Assembly (NCBI RefSeq): GCF_037023145.1 | Contig: NZ_CP146091.1 | Location: forward strand, 3,694,953 to 3,758,952 | Direction of reading: 5' to 3' | DNA from: Ralstonia sp. RRA | Lineage (GTDB): Bacteria > Pseudomonadota > Gammaproteobacteria > Burkholderiales > Burkholderiaceae | Length of the DNA stretch: 64,000 nucleotides | In this document: positions 27,496 to 36,864 of the stretch, piece after piece | Layout of the letters: each line of letters starts with the position of its first letter | Position numbering within the stretch: the stretch's first letter is position 1 | Notes under the pieces: generated by a model | Seen by the model: only the letters and a program-made list of their open reading frames with translations | The model's database searches: none | Told to the model about the DNA's origin: nothing | Program-made: the position numbers and the translations under genes

Positions 27496-28130
27496 CTACG
27501 CAAACGCTGAACCCTGTTGGTGCACCCTCGGCGGTGCCGAACATCCTGGCCGACCGCGCAGACTTCCGCGCCATCGCCCGCTGGATCGAGCCGAACTCCA
27601 CGGTGCTCGACCTCGGTTGCGCCGACGGCAGCCTGCTGCGCGTGCTGCAGGACGAGCTGGACGTGCAGGCCTACGGTATCGAGATTGACGATGCGGGTGT
27701 GCTGGCGACCGCCAAGAAGGGCGTGCAGGTGATCCAGCAGAACCTGGAGGGCGGGCTGGCGCTGTTCGAAGATAAGAGCTTCGACACCGTCATCCTCTCG
27801 CAGACGCTGCAGACCATCCACAACACTGCGCAAGTGCTGCGCGAGATGCTGCGTGTGGGCCGCGAGTGCATCGTGTCGTTCCCGAACTTTGGGTATTGGC
27901 CGCACCGGTTGTCGATCTTCCGCGGGCGCATGCCGGTGTCGGAATCGCTGCCCTATGAGTGGTACGACACGCCCAACGTGCGCGTGCTGACCATTCGTGA
28001 CTTCGAGGCGCTGGCGCCCAAGGTCGGGCTGCTGATTCTCGACCGCGTCGTGCTGCATGACGGCAACGTGGTGCGCTGGGGCGCCAACTGGCGTGGCAGC
28101 GTGGCGGTGTACAGGGTGCGCGCGGCCTGA
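27492..28130 (+). CDS. metW: MetW, methionine biosynthesis methyltransferase-like protein
   Basis: 212 aa. SAM-methyltransferase fold with motif [13 protein letters not shown] and the MetW hallmarks [10 protein letters not shown] and [11 protein letters not shown]. MetW is needed with MetX for homoserine acylation in several proteobacteria and probably forms a complex with it. Its ATG overlaps the metX stop (ATGA), showing coupling. Confidence 0.93.
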   Translation: MTTQTLNPVGAPSAVPNILADRADFRAIARWIEPNSTVLDLGCADGSLLRVLQDELDVQAYGIEIDDAGVLATAKKGVQVIQQNLEGGLALFEDKSFDTVILSQTLQTIHNTAQVLREMLRVGRECIVSFPNFGYWPHRLSIFRGRMPVSESLPYEWYDTPNVRVLTIRDFEALAPKVGLLILDRVVLHDGNVVRWGANWRGSVAVYRVRAA

Positions 28131-28252
28131 TTGCGCGCCGTGGCGGGAGCAGGTTGCCGCGGCAATTTCGTGTCCGTCCATGCGCCCGCGCCACGTCAAC
28201 GCGAGACGGGGCGCCGCGGTACACTCGATCATCTTCCGGTGAGGAGCGCGCG

Positions 28253-28990
28253 ATGGGCATACCAGTCACACGACGCATGCTGCGAACAGTCGTTGCCCTG
28301 GCGGCGGGCGCCGCGATGCTGCCGGCGCTGGCCGTTTCCGCACCAACGGATACACACAGCGATGCCGCCGCCCTCACCCAGATCGCCATCGCGCACTACG
28401 AGCGGAACGATTTCGGCCACGCCTTCGACGAATTTGCCGAGGCCGCGCAACGCGGCAACCGCCTCGCACAATTCAACTACGCAATGATGCTGATGCGCGG
28501 CGAAGGCACCGTCGCGCGGCCCGACGAGGCCGTCAAATGGCTGCGCCGCGCCGCGGACAACCAGATGACCCACGCGCAGTTTGCCTACGGCGAGTTGTAC
28601 GAACGCGGCGAACTGGTACCGCGGTCTCTGGAAGAAGCGAACAAGTGGTACGAGCGTGCCGCCACCAGCGGGCACATCGAGGCGCAGCGTGCGCTGGCCA
28701 CCAACTACTTCACCGGCCGCGGCGTGCCACGCGACTACGGGCGCGCCTTCACCTGGTACAAGAAAGCGGCCGAGGGCGGCGACGCACCATCGCAGTACAT
28801 CGTCGGTAGCTACTACGAACGCGGTGAGCCCGGTGTGGTGTCGCAGGATACCGAGCAGGCCAAGAGCTGGTACGGCAAGGCGGCCGCACAGGGTGACGTT
28901 GGCGCGTTGGCCAAGCTGCGCGAACTGGTGGAGAAGACCTATCGGGCCAAGCACGGCGATCCGACTACGGCGGCGCGCCCATCCTTGTAG
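28253..28990 (+). CDS. Exported Sel1-repeat protein
   Basis: 245 aa from ATG 28253 (GAGGAG 28241-28246). A signal peptide (about 1-31, hydrophobic AALAAGAAMLPALAVSA-like) is followed by four to five Sel1-like repeats of ~36 residues: LAQFNYAMMLMRGEGTVARP, AQFAYGELYERGELVPRS, AQRALATNYFTGRGVPRD and SQYIVGSYYERGEP. Such repeats form an alpha-solenoid that binds proteins, often in envelope or signalling complexes. Partner unknown. It precedes a strong bidirectional terminator. Confidence 0.82.
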   Translation: MGIPVTRRMLRTVVALAAGAAMLPALAVSAPTDTHSDAAALTQIAIAHYERNDFGHAFDEFAEAAQRGNRLAQFNYAMMLMRGEGTVARPDEAVKWLRRAADNQMTHAQFAYGELYERGELVPRSLEEANKWYERAATSGHIEAQRALATNYFTGRGVPRDYGRAFTWYKKAAEGGDAPSQYIVGSYYERGEPGVVSQDTEQAKSWYGKAAAQGDVGALAKLRELVEKTYRAKHGDPTTAARPSL

Positions 28991-29011
28991 CGCAAGCAGC
29001 ATGCAAGAAAA

Positions 29012-29052
29012 AACCGCCGGGCATGGCTTCATGCACCGGCGGTTTGTTTTTG
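29012..29052. terminator. Strong terminator between the Sel1 and ybdD-type genes
   Basis: AACCGCCGG (29012-29020) and CCGGCGGTT (29036-29044) form a 9-bp perfect stem, with an inner GCATG/CATGC extension, then TGTTTTTG. A-rich flank on the left gives a T-tail for the opposite strand too. Confidence 0.9.
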
Positions 29053-29069
29053 CAGCGTTTGATTCGCCG

Positions 29070-29264
29070 TCAGCAGCAGCGGCCCACGCGGCCCTTGTAG
29101 CGTGCGTCCTGGCGTTCGCGAAAAAATTCCTCGTACGTCATGACGGGCTGGCCGGGATGGGTCTCCTGTATGTGGCGCACGTAGGTGTCGTAGTCCGGCA
29201 CGCCCACCATCAGGCGCATTGCCTGGCCGAGGTAACGGCCGAGGGTTTCGATTTCTTCGCGCAT
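29070..29264 (-). CDS. YbdD/YjiX-family small protein, CstA partner
   Basis: 64 aa, beginning [20 protein letters not shown] and containing [20 protein letters not shown], the family pattern, and ending GRVGRCC. Proteins of this type are encoded directly behind cstA/btsT and appear to be accessory subunits of the pyruvate or peptide transporter. It is 61 bp downstream of cstA on the same strand. Confidence 0.88.
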   Translation of the reverse strand: MREEIETLGRYLGQAMRLMVGVPDYDTYVRHIQETHPGQPVMTYEEFFRERQDARYKGRVGRCC

Positions 29265-29325
29265 GTCGGTGCTCCTTGCAAGACAGCGGCACGCACGTGG
29301 CGTGCCGCTTCCACGCTGCCGGGCC

Positions 29326-31380
29326 TTATGCGCCCAGCGCTTCGTACGGCGTTTCGTTGACGGTCGGGCGGTTGGCCGCGCGCGCCTTGAGCACCGTGCG
29401 CACGCCGTACCAGGCGATGCTGACCACCACCAGCACGAACAGGCCGCACAGGAAGGCGTCGATACGATCGTTCAGCACGATCTGCTGCATCTGCGCCACC
29501 GACTTGGCCGGAGCCAACAGCTTGCCTTCGGCAATCGCGCCAGCGTACTTGTTGGCGTGCGCCAGGAAGCCGATCTTCGGGTCCGGATCGAACAGCTTCT
29601 GCCAGCCGGCCGTGAGCGTGCAGATCAGCAGCCACGCGGTCGGCAGCAGCGTCACCCACACGTAGCGGTCACGCTTCATCTTGACCAGCACGCAGGTGCC
29701 CAGCGTCAGCGCAATCGCGGCCAGCATCTGGTTGGAGATGCCGAACAGCGGCCACAGCGTATTGATGCCGCCCAGCGGATCGACCACGCCCTGGTACAGG
29801 AAGTAGCCCCACAGCGCGACCGTCGCGGCGGTGGCGATCAGGTTGGCGACCAGCGAGTCCGTGCGCTTGAGTGCCGGCACGAAGGTACCCAGCAAGTCTT
29901 GCAGCATGAAGCGACCAGCACGCGTGCCTGCGTCCACCGCGGTGAGGATGAACAGCGCCTCGAACAGAATCGCGAAGTGGTACCAGAACGCCATCATGGC
30001 CTGGCCGCCCACCACCTGGTGCAGGATGTGCGCCATGCCAACGGCCAGCGTCGGCGCGCCGCCTGCACGGGCGAGGATGGTGTTCTCACCCACGTCCTTG
30101 GCCGTCTGGATCAGCACATCAGGGGTGATAACGAAGCCCCAGGTGGACAGCGTCTGCGCCACCGCATCCGGCGTTGCACCCACCAGTGCCGCCGGACTAT
30201 TCATCGCAAAGTACACGCCCGGGTTGATGACCGATGCGGCCACCAGCGCCATGATGGCAACAAACGATTCCATCAGCATCGCGCCGTAGCCGATGAAGCG
30301 CGCCTGCGTTTCGTTCTCCAGCAGCTTGGGCGTGGTGCCCGACGAGATCAGCGAGTGGAAGCCCGACACCGCCCCGCACGCAATTGTGATGAACAGGAAC
30401 GGGAACAGGTTGCCCGACCACACCGGGCCACCGCCTGCTGCGAATTGCGTGAGCTGCGGCATCTGCATCTTCGGCGCGACGATCAGGATGCCGATGGCCA
30501 GCGCGATGATCGTGCCGATCTTCAGGAAGGTCGACAGGTAATCACGCGGCGCCAGCAGCAACCACACTGGCAGCACCGAGGCGACAAAGCCGTAGCCGAT
30601 CAGCATCCACGTCAGTGCCTTGCCGTCGAACGTGAACAGCGGCGCGAGCGCGGCGCTCTCATGCACGGCCTGCCCGCCGGTGATGGCCAGCATCAGCAGC
30701 ACGAAGCCGATGATCGACACCTCGCCGATGCGGCCTGGGCGGATGTAGCGCACGTACACGCCCATGAACAGCGCGATGGGAATCGTCGCGGCCACCGTGA
30801 AGGTGCCCCACGGCGAGCCGACCAGCGCCTTCACCACGATCAGCGCCAGCACGGCCAGGATGATGATCATGATGAGGAACGCGCCAAACAGCGCGATCAC
30901 GCCGGGCACCGTGCCCATCTCGCTCTTCACCAGGTCACCCAGCGAGCGCCCATCGCGGCGGCTGGAGATGAACAGCACGATGAAGTCCTGCACCGCGCCG
31001 GCAAACACCACGCCGGCCAGGATCCACAGCATGCCGGGCAGGTAGCCCATCTGCGCGGCCAGCACGGGGCCGACCAGCGGGCCAGCACCAGCAATGGCCG
31101 CGAAGTGGTGGCCGAACAGCACGTACTTGTTGGTGGGAACGTAATCGAGCCCGTCGTTATGACGCCAGGCGGGCGTCTTGCGGGAGCCGTCCAGGCCGAG
31201 CACTTTGTCGGCAATGAAGCGGCTGTAGTAGCGATACGCGATCAGGTAGATACATACGGCGGCCACCACCACCCACAGCGCGCTGACTGCCTCGCCGCGC
31301 GCAAGCGCAACGGTGGCAAAGGCAGACGCGCCAAGAATAGCGACGACCAGCCAGATCAGGTGTTGCCTGACGAAGCTCAT
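29326..31380 (-). CDS. cstA: Carbon starvation protein A (CstA/BtsT family transporter)
   Basis: 684 aa. A long array of membrane helices opens with [20 protein letters not shown]. CstA-specific blocks are [31 protein letters not shown] and the [18 protein letters not shown] segment. The family imports peptides or pyruvate with protons under carbon limitation. ATG 31380 has AGGAG about 9 bp upstream; longer frames to 31728 are antisense to the kinase gene. The ybdD-type gene follows, and a NarL-type sensor-regulator pair is divergent. Confidence 0.93.
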   Translation of the reverse strand: MSFVRQHLIWLVVAILGASAFATVALARGEAVSALWVVVAAVCIYLIAYRYYSRFIADKVLGLDGSRKTPAWRHNDGLDYVPTNKYVLFGHHFAAIAGAGPLVGPVLAAQMGYLPGMLWILAGVVFAGAVQDFIVLFISSRRDGRSLGDLVKSEMGTVPGVIALFGAFLIMIIILAVLALIVVKALVGSPWGTFTVAATIPIALFMGVYVRYIRPGRIGEVSIIGFVLLMLAITGGQAVHESAALAPLFTFDGKALTWMLIGYGFVASVLPVWLLLAPRDYLSTFLKIGTIIALAIGILIVAPKMQMPQLTQFAAGGGPVWSGNLFPFLFITIACGAVSGFHSLISSGTTPKLLENETQARFIGYGAMLMESFVAIMALVAASVINPGVYFAMNSPAALVGATPDAVAQTLSTWGFVITPDVLIQTAKDVGENTILARAGGAPTLAVGMAHILHQVVGGQAMMAFWYHFAILFEALFILTAVDAGTRAGRFMLQDLLGTFVPALKRTDSLVANLIATAATVALWGYFLYQGVVDPLGGINTLWPLFGISNQMLAAIALTLGTCVLVKMKRDRYVWVTLLPTAWLLICTLTAGWQKLFDPDPKIGFLAHANKYAGAIAEGKLLAPAKSVAQMQQIVLNDRIDAFLCGLFVLVVVSIAWYGVRTVLKARAANRPTVNETPYEALGA

Positions 31381-31558
31381 GTCGGTCTCCTCGAACCTTG
31401 GTCGAAGCGGGATGTGGGTCCATCCCTGCGGGTTGATCCTGCCGATCCTGTCGCTCTCGCGTCGTCGGCAAGGTTTGCACGCAGTCCGTTGGCCTGAGTT
31501 GGCTGGACGGCGAGGCCGTGTAGTATTTGCCAGCCCCACCCTGTGCCACAAGCGGAGG

Positions 31559-31590
31559 ACTACGCAGCATCTGTCCGTAGTACTACGCAG
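31559..31590. promoter_or_regulatory. Repeats in the cstA / kinase divergent region
   Basis: ACTACGCAG occurs at 31559-31567 and 31582-31590 (23-bp spacing). The second overlaps a perfect palindrome CGTAGTACTACG (31576-31587), and a further GTAGTA lies near 31518. NarL-type regulators bind short inverted or tandem heptamers like these. Confidence 0.4.
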
Positions 31591-31660
31591 GCCACGTGAT
31601 TCCCAATCGAATTCGCGCCCGAACCTTACGATGTTGCGATGCAAGGTGCCGCGCCCTGCC

Positions 31661-33103
31661 ATGAAGCTCCGCCAGAAGATCCTGCTCCTTGCCGTTGCGC
31701 CGCTGACCATCGCCATGCTGGCGATCATGCTGACTGTGCGGCACCAGTCGATCGCGCTGGCGCAGCACGAGCGGCAGCTGGTGGAGTCCGCCTATCTGCA
31801 GGCCAAGGAGACCGAGCTGCGCGCCTATGTGAAGCTCGCGCAGAGCGCCATCGCGCCGCTGGTCGCGTCCGGCCGCGACAATGAGGCCACGCGCGACGAA
31901 GCCATGCGCACCCTCGCCCGCCTCGATTTCGGCGCCGACGGCTACTTCTTCCTCTATGACATGCGCGGCCGCAACCTCATGCACCCGCGCCAACCCGAGC
32001 TGGTCGGCCGTGACCTGTGGGACCTGACTGACGCTGGCGGGCAGCCCACCATCCAGAAGCTGGTCGCGGCCGCGCAGAACGGCGGCGGTTTCGTGCGCTA
32101 CATGTGGGACAAGCCCTCCACGCACCAGAGCGTGCCCAAACTCGGCTATGTCGAGCCGATCCCGAAGTGGGGCTGGATGGTCGGCACTGGCCTCTACCTG
32201 GATGACATTGAGCAGACCCTGCGCCAGATCGATCAGCGCGCGCAGACCAATATCGATCAGACGCTCGCGTGGGTGGTGGCCATCGCAGCCATCAGCATCC
32301 TGTTGGTGGCCGGCAGCGGCCTGGCACTCAACGTGAGCGACCATCGTGAGGCGGACGCCAAGTTGCGCCAGCTTGCGCAGCAGGTGGTGCGCTCTCAGGA
32401 AGACGAGCGTGCGCGTGTCTCGCGTGAGCTGCACGACGGCATCAGCCAGGTGCTGGTGTCGACCAAGCTACTGCTGGAAACGGCGCACGGTCATCTGGAA
32501 GCGCAGCCCGCGAAAACGGCTTCCACCGACAAGGCCACCGGCATGCTGCGCCGCGCGCTCGATCGCCTGAATGGCGCGCTGGGCGAGGTGCGGCGCGTGT
32601 CGCACAACCTGCGCCCTGCGCTGCTGGATGATTTGGGTTTGGCTGCTGCGTTGGAGTTGCTCGTGCGCGAAACACGCGAAGCGCATGAAGACCGCCAACC
32701 GGGTTTCGCCGTCGCGCTTGAACTTGTCGGGCCGGCCGTGCAGCTGCCGGATGCCTGCAACACGGCGCTGTTCCGCATCGCACAGGAAGCCATCTCCAAC
32801 GTCGAGCGCCACGCCACGCATGCCACGCGCATCGGCGTGCTGCTCGAGAACGACATTGATGCCGTGCGCTTGTCTATCCGCGACAACGGCTCGGGCTTCG
32901 ATGTTGAGTCCGTACAGGTCGACCCCGAGCACGGCATCGGCCTTCGCAACATGCGTGAGCGCATGGCTGCATTGGGCGGCACCTGTACCATTGTTTCCGA
33001 CGTGCACGGCACGGAAGTCTGTGCCGTGCTGCCGCACGTCGTCATCGCTCAACTGGCCGCCGCGACTTCGGCTGCTTCCACTGCTCTGTCCGCTTCCGCA
33101 TGA
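31661..33103 (+). CDS. Sensor histidine kinase, NarL-class, with periplasmic cache domain
   Basis: 480 aa from ATG 31661 (ATG 31631 is an alternative). TM1 spans about 8-26, a single cache domain spans about 40-195 (GADGYFFLYDMRGRNLMHP; VEPIPKWGWMVGTGLYLDDI), TM2 spans about 203-225. The HisKA_3 dimerisation domain contains DERARVSRELHDGISQ with His258, followed by an HATPase domain. Cache domains of this kind bind small organic acids. Because it is divergent from cstA and coupled to a response regulator (4-bp overlap), sensing of the CstA substrate is a reasonable inference. Confidence 0.87.
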   Translation: MKLRQKILLLAVAPLTIAMLAIMLTVRHQSIALAQHERQLVESAYLQAKETELRAYVKLAQSAIAPLVASGRDNEATRDEAMRTLARLDFGADGYFFLYDMRGRNLMHPRQPELVGRDLWDLTDAGGQPTIQKLVAAAQNGGGFVRYMWDKPSTHQSVPKLGYVEPIPKWGWMVGTGLYLDDIEQTLRQIDQRAQTNIDQTLAWVVAIAAISILLVAGSGLALNVSDHREADAKLRQLAQQVVRSQEDERARVSRELHDGISQVLVSTKLLLETAHGHLEAQPAKTASTDKATGMLRRALDRLNGALGEVRRVSHNLRPALLDDLGLAAALELLVRETREAHEDRQPGFAVALELVGPAVQLPDACNTALFRIAQEAISNVERHATHATRIGVLLENDIDAVRLSIRDNGSGFDVESVQVDPEHGIGLRNMRERMAALGGTCTIVSDVHGTEVCAVLPHVVIAQLAAATSAASTALSASA

Positions 33104-33732
33104 ACACGCCCGTCAAACTGCTCCTCGTCGACGATCACCCGCTGGTGCGCGATGGTGTGCGCGTGCGGTTGGAGGCCGTGCCGCATTTCGAAGTGGTGGG
33201 TGAAGCCGGCGATGCGCAGGGCGCGCTTGAAGCCGCTCGCACGCTGTCGCCCGATCTGGCGCTGATGGACATCGGCATGCGTGGCATGAACGGTATCGCG
33301 CTCACTGAAAAGTTTGCCGAGCAGTTTCCGGAGATTGCCGTGCTGGTGCTGTCGATGCACGACAACTTGGAGTACGTGCGCCAGGTGATTCGCGCCGGTG
33401 CACGCGGTTACGTGCTCAAAGACGCGCCTGCCAGCGAGCTGGTGGAGGCCATTGACGCCGTGCTCGCCGGCCGCGCTTTCTACAGCGCACAACTGGCAAT
33501 GCGCATGGCCGAGCAGGCCATCATGCCCACGCCCGTGGAGGCGCTCACACCGCGTGAGCGCGATATCCTCGATGGCATCGCCAAGGGCTACGCCAACAAG
33601 CGCATTGCCGACGAACTCGGGCTCTCCGTGCGCACGGTGGAGTCGCACCGCCTGAACCTCAAGCGTAAGCTCGGCATCGAGGGCCAGGCGGAGCTGGTGA
33701 AGTTTGCTGTGGAGCTGGGCAAGGGCCGCTAA
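33100..33732 (+). CDS. LuxR/NarL-type response regulator
   Basis: 210 aa. Receiver with VDDHPLVRD, phospho-acceptor Asp57 (ALMDIGM), GYVLKD, then a LuxR helix-turn-helix ([39 protein letters not shown]). Its ATG overlaps the kinase stop, so the two form one coupled system; the nearest likely target is the divergent cstA. Confidence 0.9.
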   Translation: MNTPVKLLLVDDHPLVRDGVRVRLEAVPHFEVVGEAGDAQGALEAARTLSPDLALMDIGMRGMNGIALTEKFAEQFPEIAVLVLSMHDNLEYVRQVIRAGARGYVLKDAPASELVEAIDAVLAGRAFYSAQLAMRMAEQAIMPTPVEALTPRERDILDGIAKGYANKRIADELGLSVRTVESHRLNLKRKLGIEGQAELVKFAVELGKGR

Positions 33733-33773
33733 GTCATCGCTATCGTCGTCGCTATTGTCTTCCGAGGTTTGCC

Positions 33774-34568
33774 ATGCCGCGCTTTGCCGCCAACCTGTCC
33801 ATGATGTATCAGGAGCACGCGTTTCTCGACCGCTTTGCCGCCGCGGCAAAGGATGGCTTCGAGGGCGTGGAGTTTCTCTTTCCCTACGACTTTGACCGCG
33901 CGGACATCCGTGCCCGCCTGGACGACGCGGGCCTCACGCAAGCGCTGTTCAACGCCCCGCCGGGCGATTGGGCAAACGGTGAGCGCGGCATTGCCTCACT
34001 GCCCGGGCGCGAAGACGAATTCAAGCGCGGCATTGCGACGGCGCTGGAGTATGCGCAGGTCCTCGGCAACACGCGCCTGCACGTGATGGCCGGTCTGCTG
34101 CCCGCCGATGCGGATCGCGCCCGCCATCACGCCACCTATGTGAGCAACGTCGCCTATGCCGCGCGCGAGGCTGCGGGCGCGGGCATCGCCATCGTGCTGG
34201 AGCCGATCAACACGCGCGATATGCCGGGCTTCTTCCTCACGCATCAGGCGCAGGCGCATGCCGTGTGCAAGGAGGTGGGCGCCCCCAATCTGAAGGTGCA
34301 GTTCGACCTGTACCACGCGCAGATCATGGAGGGCGATCTGTCGGTCAAGCTCAAGCAGTACGTTGGCGAGGGCGGCGTCGGCCACGTGCAGATTGCCGGC
34401 GTCCCCGATCGCCACGAACCGGACGAGGGCGAGCTGAACTATCCGCACCTCTTTGCGTTGATGGATGCGCTCGGCTACGACGGTTGGGTCGGCTGCGAGT
34501 ATCGGCCGCGCGCCGGCACGAGCGAAGGGCTGGGCTGGCTCAAGCGTTGGCGTGAGCGCCAGCGCTGA
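33774..34568 (+). CDS. hyi: Hydroxypyruvate isomerase family protein
   Basis: 264 aa, AP-endonuclease-2-like TIM barrel of the normal Hyi length. Conserved: [18 protein letters not shown] at the start, [15 protein letters not shown] with the catalytic Glu, [14 protein letters not shown], and the second Glu in GWVGCEYRP. It interconverts hydroxypyruvate and tartronate semialdehyde; the related OtnI (2-oxo-tetronate isomerase) cannot be excluded. It stands without a glyoxylate-pathway partner here. Confidence 0.85.
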   Translation: MPRFAANLSMMYQEHAFLDRFAAAAKDGFEGVEFLFPYDFDRADIRARLDDAGLTQALFNAPPGDWANGERGIASLPGREDEFKRGIATALEYAQVLGNTRLHVMAGLLPADADRARHHATYVSNVAYAAREAAGAGIAIVLEPINTRDMPGFFLTHQAQAHAVCKEVGAPNLKVQFDLYHAQIMEGDLSVKLKQYVGEGGVGHVQIAGVPDRHEPDEGELNYPHLFALMDALGYDGWVGCEYRPRAGTSEGLGWLKRWRERQR

Positions 34569-34584
34569 TCGGTTTCGCTGCAAA

Positions 34585-34620
34585 GAAAAACGGCCGGATG
34601 TGCGCAAGCACTCCGGCCGT
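34585..34620 (-). terminator. Terminator between hyi and the DUF3617 gene
   Basis: ACGGCCGGA (34590-34598) and TCCGGCCGT (34612-34620) with a further GTGC/GCAC inner stem around GCAA. Read on the minus strand it is followed by TTTTTC, so it is strongest for the DUF3617 gene and may also stop hyi. Confidence 0.85.
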
Positions 34621-34640
34621 TGTCTGGTTGGTGCGTCGGC

Positions 34641-35105
34641 TTACGACTTGCACGCACCCACGTAGCGTCCCTGATAACGGAAGCCGAGGGTCATTGGCCC
34701 ATACTGCGGATGCTGGGCGCGCCCCGTACCTGAGATGTCATAGCGGTCAGCGGTGAGCGGGCCACTGCCTTCCAGCGTGCCGGCGCCGCCGCGTGCGCTG
34801 TCACTGCACGACACGGTGACCTTGAGCGTGCCGCCCGCGTAGTCCCAGCGGCTCAGTTGGCAGCCGGGCATCTCCTTGAGCATGTTGCGCTCCATCTTGG
34901 CGCGAACGTCGCCGGCGTCCTTGCTTGCCAGGCACCCCTTGGTGACGATGGTGGAGATCTGGCGGCCGTGCTCATCCGGGAGAACGACAGGCTTGCCGTT
35001 GACGGTGTAGCTGGCCTTGTCTTCCCACAGCCCGGGTTTCACCTCTTGTGCATGGACGCAGACGGCCAGGCCGGCCAGCAATGCGCCACTCAACCACGAT
35101 TTCAT
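34641..35105 (-). CDS. DUF3617 exported protein
   Basis: 154 aa from ATG 35105. A signal peptide (about 1-20, AVCVHAQEV) precedes a DUF3617 domain opening VKPGLWEDKASYTVNG, the standard start for this family, with Cys residues in TKGCLA, PGCQLSRWDY and VSCSDS and a final GACKS that could form disulfides. The family is periplasmic and of unknown function. Confidence 0.85.
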   Translation of the reverse strand: MKSWLSGALLAGLAVCVHAQEVKPGLWEDKASYTVNGKPVVLPDEHGRQISTIVTKGCLASKDAGDVRAKMERNMLKEMPGCQLSRWDYAGGTLKVTVSCSDSARGGAGTLEGSGPLTADRYDISGTGRAQHPQYGPMTLGFRYQGRYVGACKS

Positions 35106-35129
35106 GTGTGTTCTCCCCACGTTGATAAG

Positions 35130-35155
35130 GAAACGGCGCTCTTCGGCGCCGTTTC
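35130..35155 (-). terminator. Hairpin after the OmpR-type regulator gene
   Basis: GAAACGGCG and CGCCGTTTC (35130-35138, 35147-35155) form a 9-bp stem 23 bp beyond the regulator stop, with TTCCTTAT on the minus-strand side. Moderate terminator. Confidence 0.5.
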
Positions 35156-35178
35156 GTTTGATGCGTTTGTGGCTTGCG

Positions 35179-36009
35179 TTAGGCCGTCATCTGCATGGCT
35201 GCAGGCCGTAGTAGCGAGCGTGCAAACGGCGTTTCGACGATCGGCTCGGGCTTGCGCGAGTTGGCCATGCTCAGGCGATCACCAATCGGTTCGGCTGCCT
35301 GAGCCGCACCACTGCCCACCACCAGGCGGTAACCACCACCACGCACGGTCTGGATCAGGCCGTCGCACGGCGTGCCGGCCAGCGCCACGCGCAGCTTGCG
35401 CACGTGCACGTCGACGGTACGTTCCCCCACGAACACATGGTTGCCCCACACGCGGTCAAGCAGTTGCGTGCGCGAGTGCACGCGCTGCGGATGCGCGACC
35501 AGGAAGTGCAGCAGGCGGAATTCCAGCGGGCTGAGCGCGATGGCGCGCGGGCCCGTTTCGGCTTGCGCAGTCACGCCCAGCGTGAGCGGGTCGAGGCGCA
35601 GGCCGTTGACCTGCAGGATCTCGTCGCCTTGCTGTGGTGCGCGTCGGCGGAGCACGGCGCGGATGCGCGCATGCAGCTCGCCCGTGTCGCACGGCTTGAC
35701 GACGTAGTCGTCTGCACCGGCATCGAGCGCCGCGATCTTGCCGCGCGCGTCGCCATGACGCGACAACACGATGACAGGCAGGCCGCGCGTTTGCGTGTTG
35801 GCACGCAGCGCCAGCAGCATGTCGATCGACTCGCGCTCGGGCCATGCCCATTCCATTACGAGCAGATCCGGCGTCGAGGCCTGGATTGCGGCTTGCGCTT
35901 GCGCAGGGCTGTCGACACGCAGGACATGATGTCCGCCGTCGCGCAGGGAAAATGACAAACGTTCGCCCTCTGCCTGGTCCTGTTCGACCAGCACGATTTG
36001 AGTACCCAC
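35179..36009 (-). CDS. Orphan OmpR/PhoB-type regulator with Glu at the phospho-acceptor site
   Basis: 276 aa from GTG 36009, chosen because GGGAGG lies 9 bp before it; the frame is open to 36318 but would add ~103 odd residues. The receiver (1-120) resembles PhoB, yet the site Asp is Glu53 (DLLVMEWAWP instead of the LDW pattern), and the acidic pair is reduced to EQ-D (VEQDQAEGE). The Lys of DDYVVKP is kept. The winged-helix domain (about 150-235) is normal: LSPLEFRLLHFLV, RTQLLDRVWG, RTVDVHVRKLR. A ~40-residue tail follows. No kinase gene is adjacent. Glu may mimic phosphorylation, giving a kinase-independent regulator. Confidence 0.85.
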   Translation of the reverse strand: MGTQIVLVEQDQAEGERLSFSLRDGGHHVLRVDSPAQAQAAIQASTPDLLVMEWAWPERESIDMLLALRANTQTRGLPVIVLSRHGDARGKIAALDAGADDYVVKPCDTGELHARIRAVLRRRAPQQGDEILQVNGLRLDPLTLGVTAQAETGPRAIALSPLEFRLLHFLVAHPQRVHSRTQLLDRVWGNHVFVGERTVDVHVRKLRVALAGTPCDGLIQTVRGGGYRLVVGSGAAQAAEPIGDRLSMANSRKPEPIVETPFARSLLRPAAMQMTA

Positions 36010-36289
36010 TTGTAAAACCTCCCGTCTAACCAGCCGACACACTCCGGCGAGCAGCCTTGCGGCTGCGCTCTGCTGTCTGCGGTGCGCGTTGTTATGGACT
36101 CCATGCGGGCATTGCGCGTCTGCCTGCAAGTCATGCCTCTCGGGCGCCATCTGCCGGGCCTTGCGGACCAGCAGGGCGATCGTCATGTGTTGCCGTCCCG
36201 TTGACGATCGGTGGCGGAGCCTCCTGGTGTGTCCAGGGTGGTTTGGGATGGGTCGATCGGCCCCCCGGCCTTCTTGTGGCGGGCCGCAC

Positions 36290-36307
36290 TGTGCAATCGT
36301 TTGCACA
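36290..36307. promoter_or_regulatory. Perfect palindrome in the regulator leader
   Basis: TGTGCAATCGTTTGCACA: 7-bp perfect arms TGTGCAA / TTGCACA around TCGT. TGTGCAATC recurs at 36669-36677 in the AT-rich part. It could be an operator, possibly for the regulator itself, or a hairpin in its long leader. Confidence 0.45.
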
Positions 36308-36470
36308 AGATGCGGCATCGTTCACGCGAAAACCGAGCCGGCGCCCCCCCGGGCGCCGGGAAGATGGGGGTATCCCCATCCGCACATGGCATTGGCCAGC
36401 CTTCCTTTCCCGATTCCTCTAGTCTGGATACCCCCCTCCGGCTCGTAGAAGAGAGATCCCGTTTTGCCGG

Positions 36471-36499
36471 ATTATAAGAATCTCATGGGAATTCGTCAC
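36471..36499 (-). promoter_or_regulatory. Sigma-70 promoter of the orphan regulator
   Basis: On the minus strand: -35 GTGACG (36499-36494), 17-bp spacer, -10 TATAAT (36476-36471). The start site would be near 36464, leaving a ~455-nt leader before the GTG at 36009. Confidence 0.6.
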
Positions 36500-36780
36500 G
36501 CACCAATTTTAAAACTCGGTAATTTTTTAGGGGCGATACATTTCGTACGCCAATGATTGACATGCGATCTTCACAAAGCTATGTCTGGCAAGGGTTTTTG
36601 GGCGCATCATGCTTGCAATGATTCGCGATTCGCATAAATGCAAGGTGATTATGTTTTTGCCGGCATATTGTGCAATCACCTGTGCGCGACGGTATTTTTT
36701 ACAACAGGGTTCAATTAAATTTAAATCAAGTGATCTGTTTTATTGAAAGGGGTAAATCGCGCAATTTAAACCTTTAGGAT
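36480..36780. other. AT-rich intergenic island between the regulator and pckG
   Basis: About 300 bp markedly richer in A+T than everything around it, with runs such as AATTTTAAAA, ATTTTTTAGG, GGTATTTTTTAC and AATTAAATTTAAAT. No convincing gene is present. A TTGACA (36557-36562) points rightward with a poor -10. This composition suits binding of an H-NS-like silencer and open-promoter DNA. The remaining part of the 855-bp gap (36010-36470) is GC-rich leader. Confidence 0.6.
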
Positions 36781-36816
36781 TACTGCTCGTTGCTTGAGCA
36801 AGTGCCGGCAGTGGGC

Positions 36817-36842
36817 GAAAAAAAGCCCGCGCGAGGCGGGCT
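36817..36842 (-). terminator. Rho-independent terminator of pckG
   Basis: AGCCCGC (36824-36830) and GCGGGCT (36836-36842), loop GCGAG; on the minus strand the stem is followed by TTTTTTT (36823-36817). Confidence 0.92.
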
Positions 36843-36864
36843 TCCTGTAGAGCGGGAGCGAGCG

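Noticed and set aside
29263-31497. 744-codon plus-strand frame opposite cstA
   Set aside because: Antisense to cstA, whose transporter motifs and size are clear.
35179-36318. OmpR-type regulator read as 379 aa
   Set aside because: The extra ~103 residues are not protein-like and the GTG at 36009 has GGGAGG in front of it.
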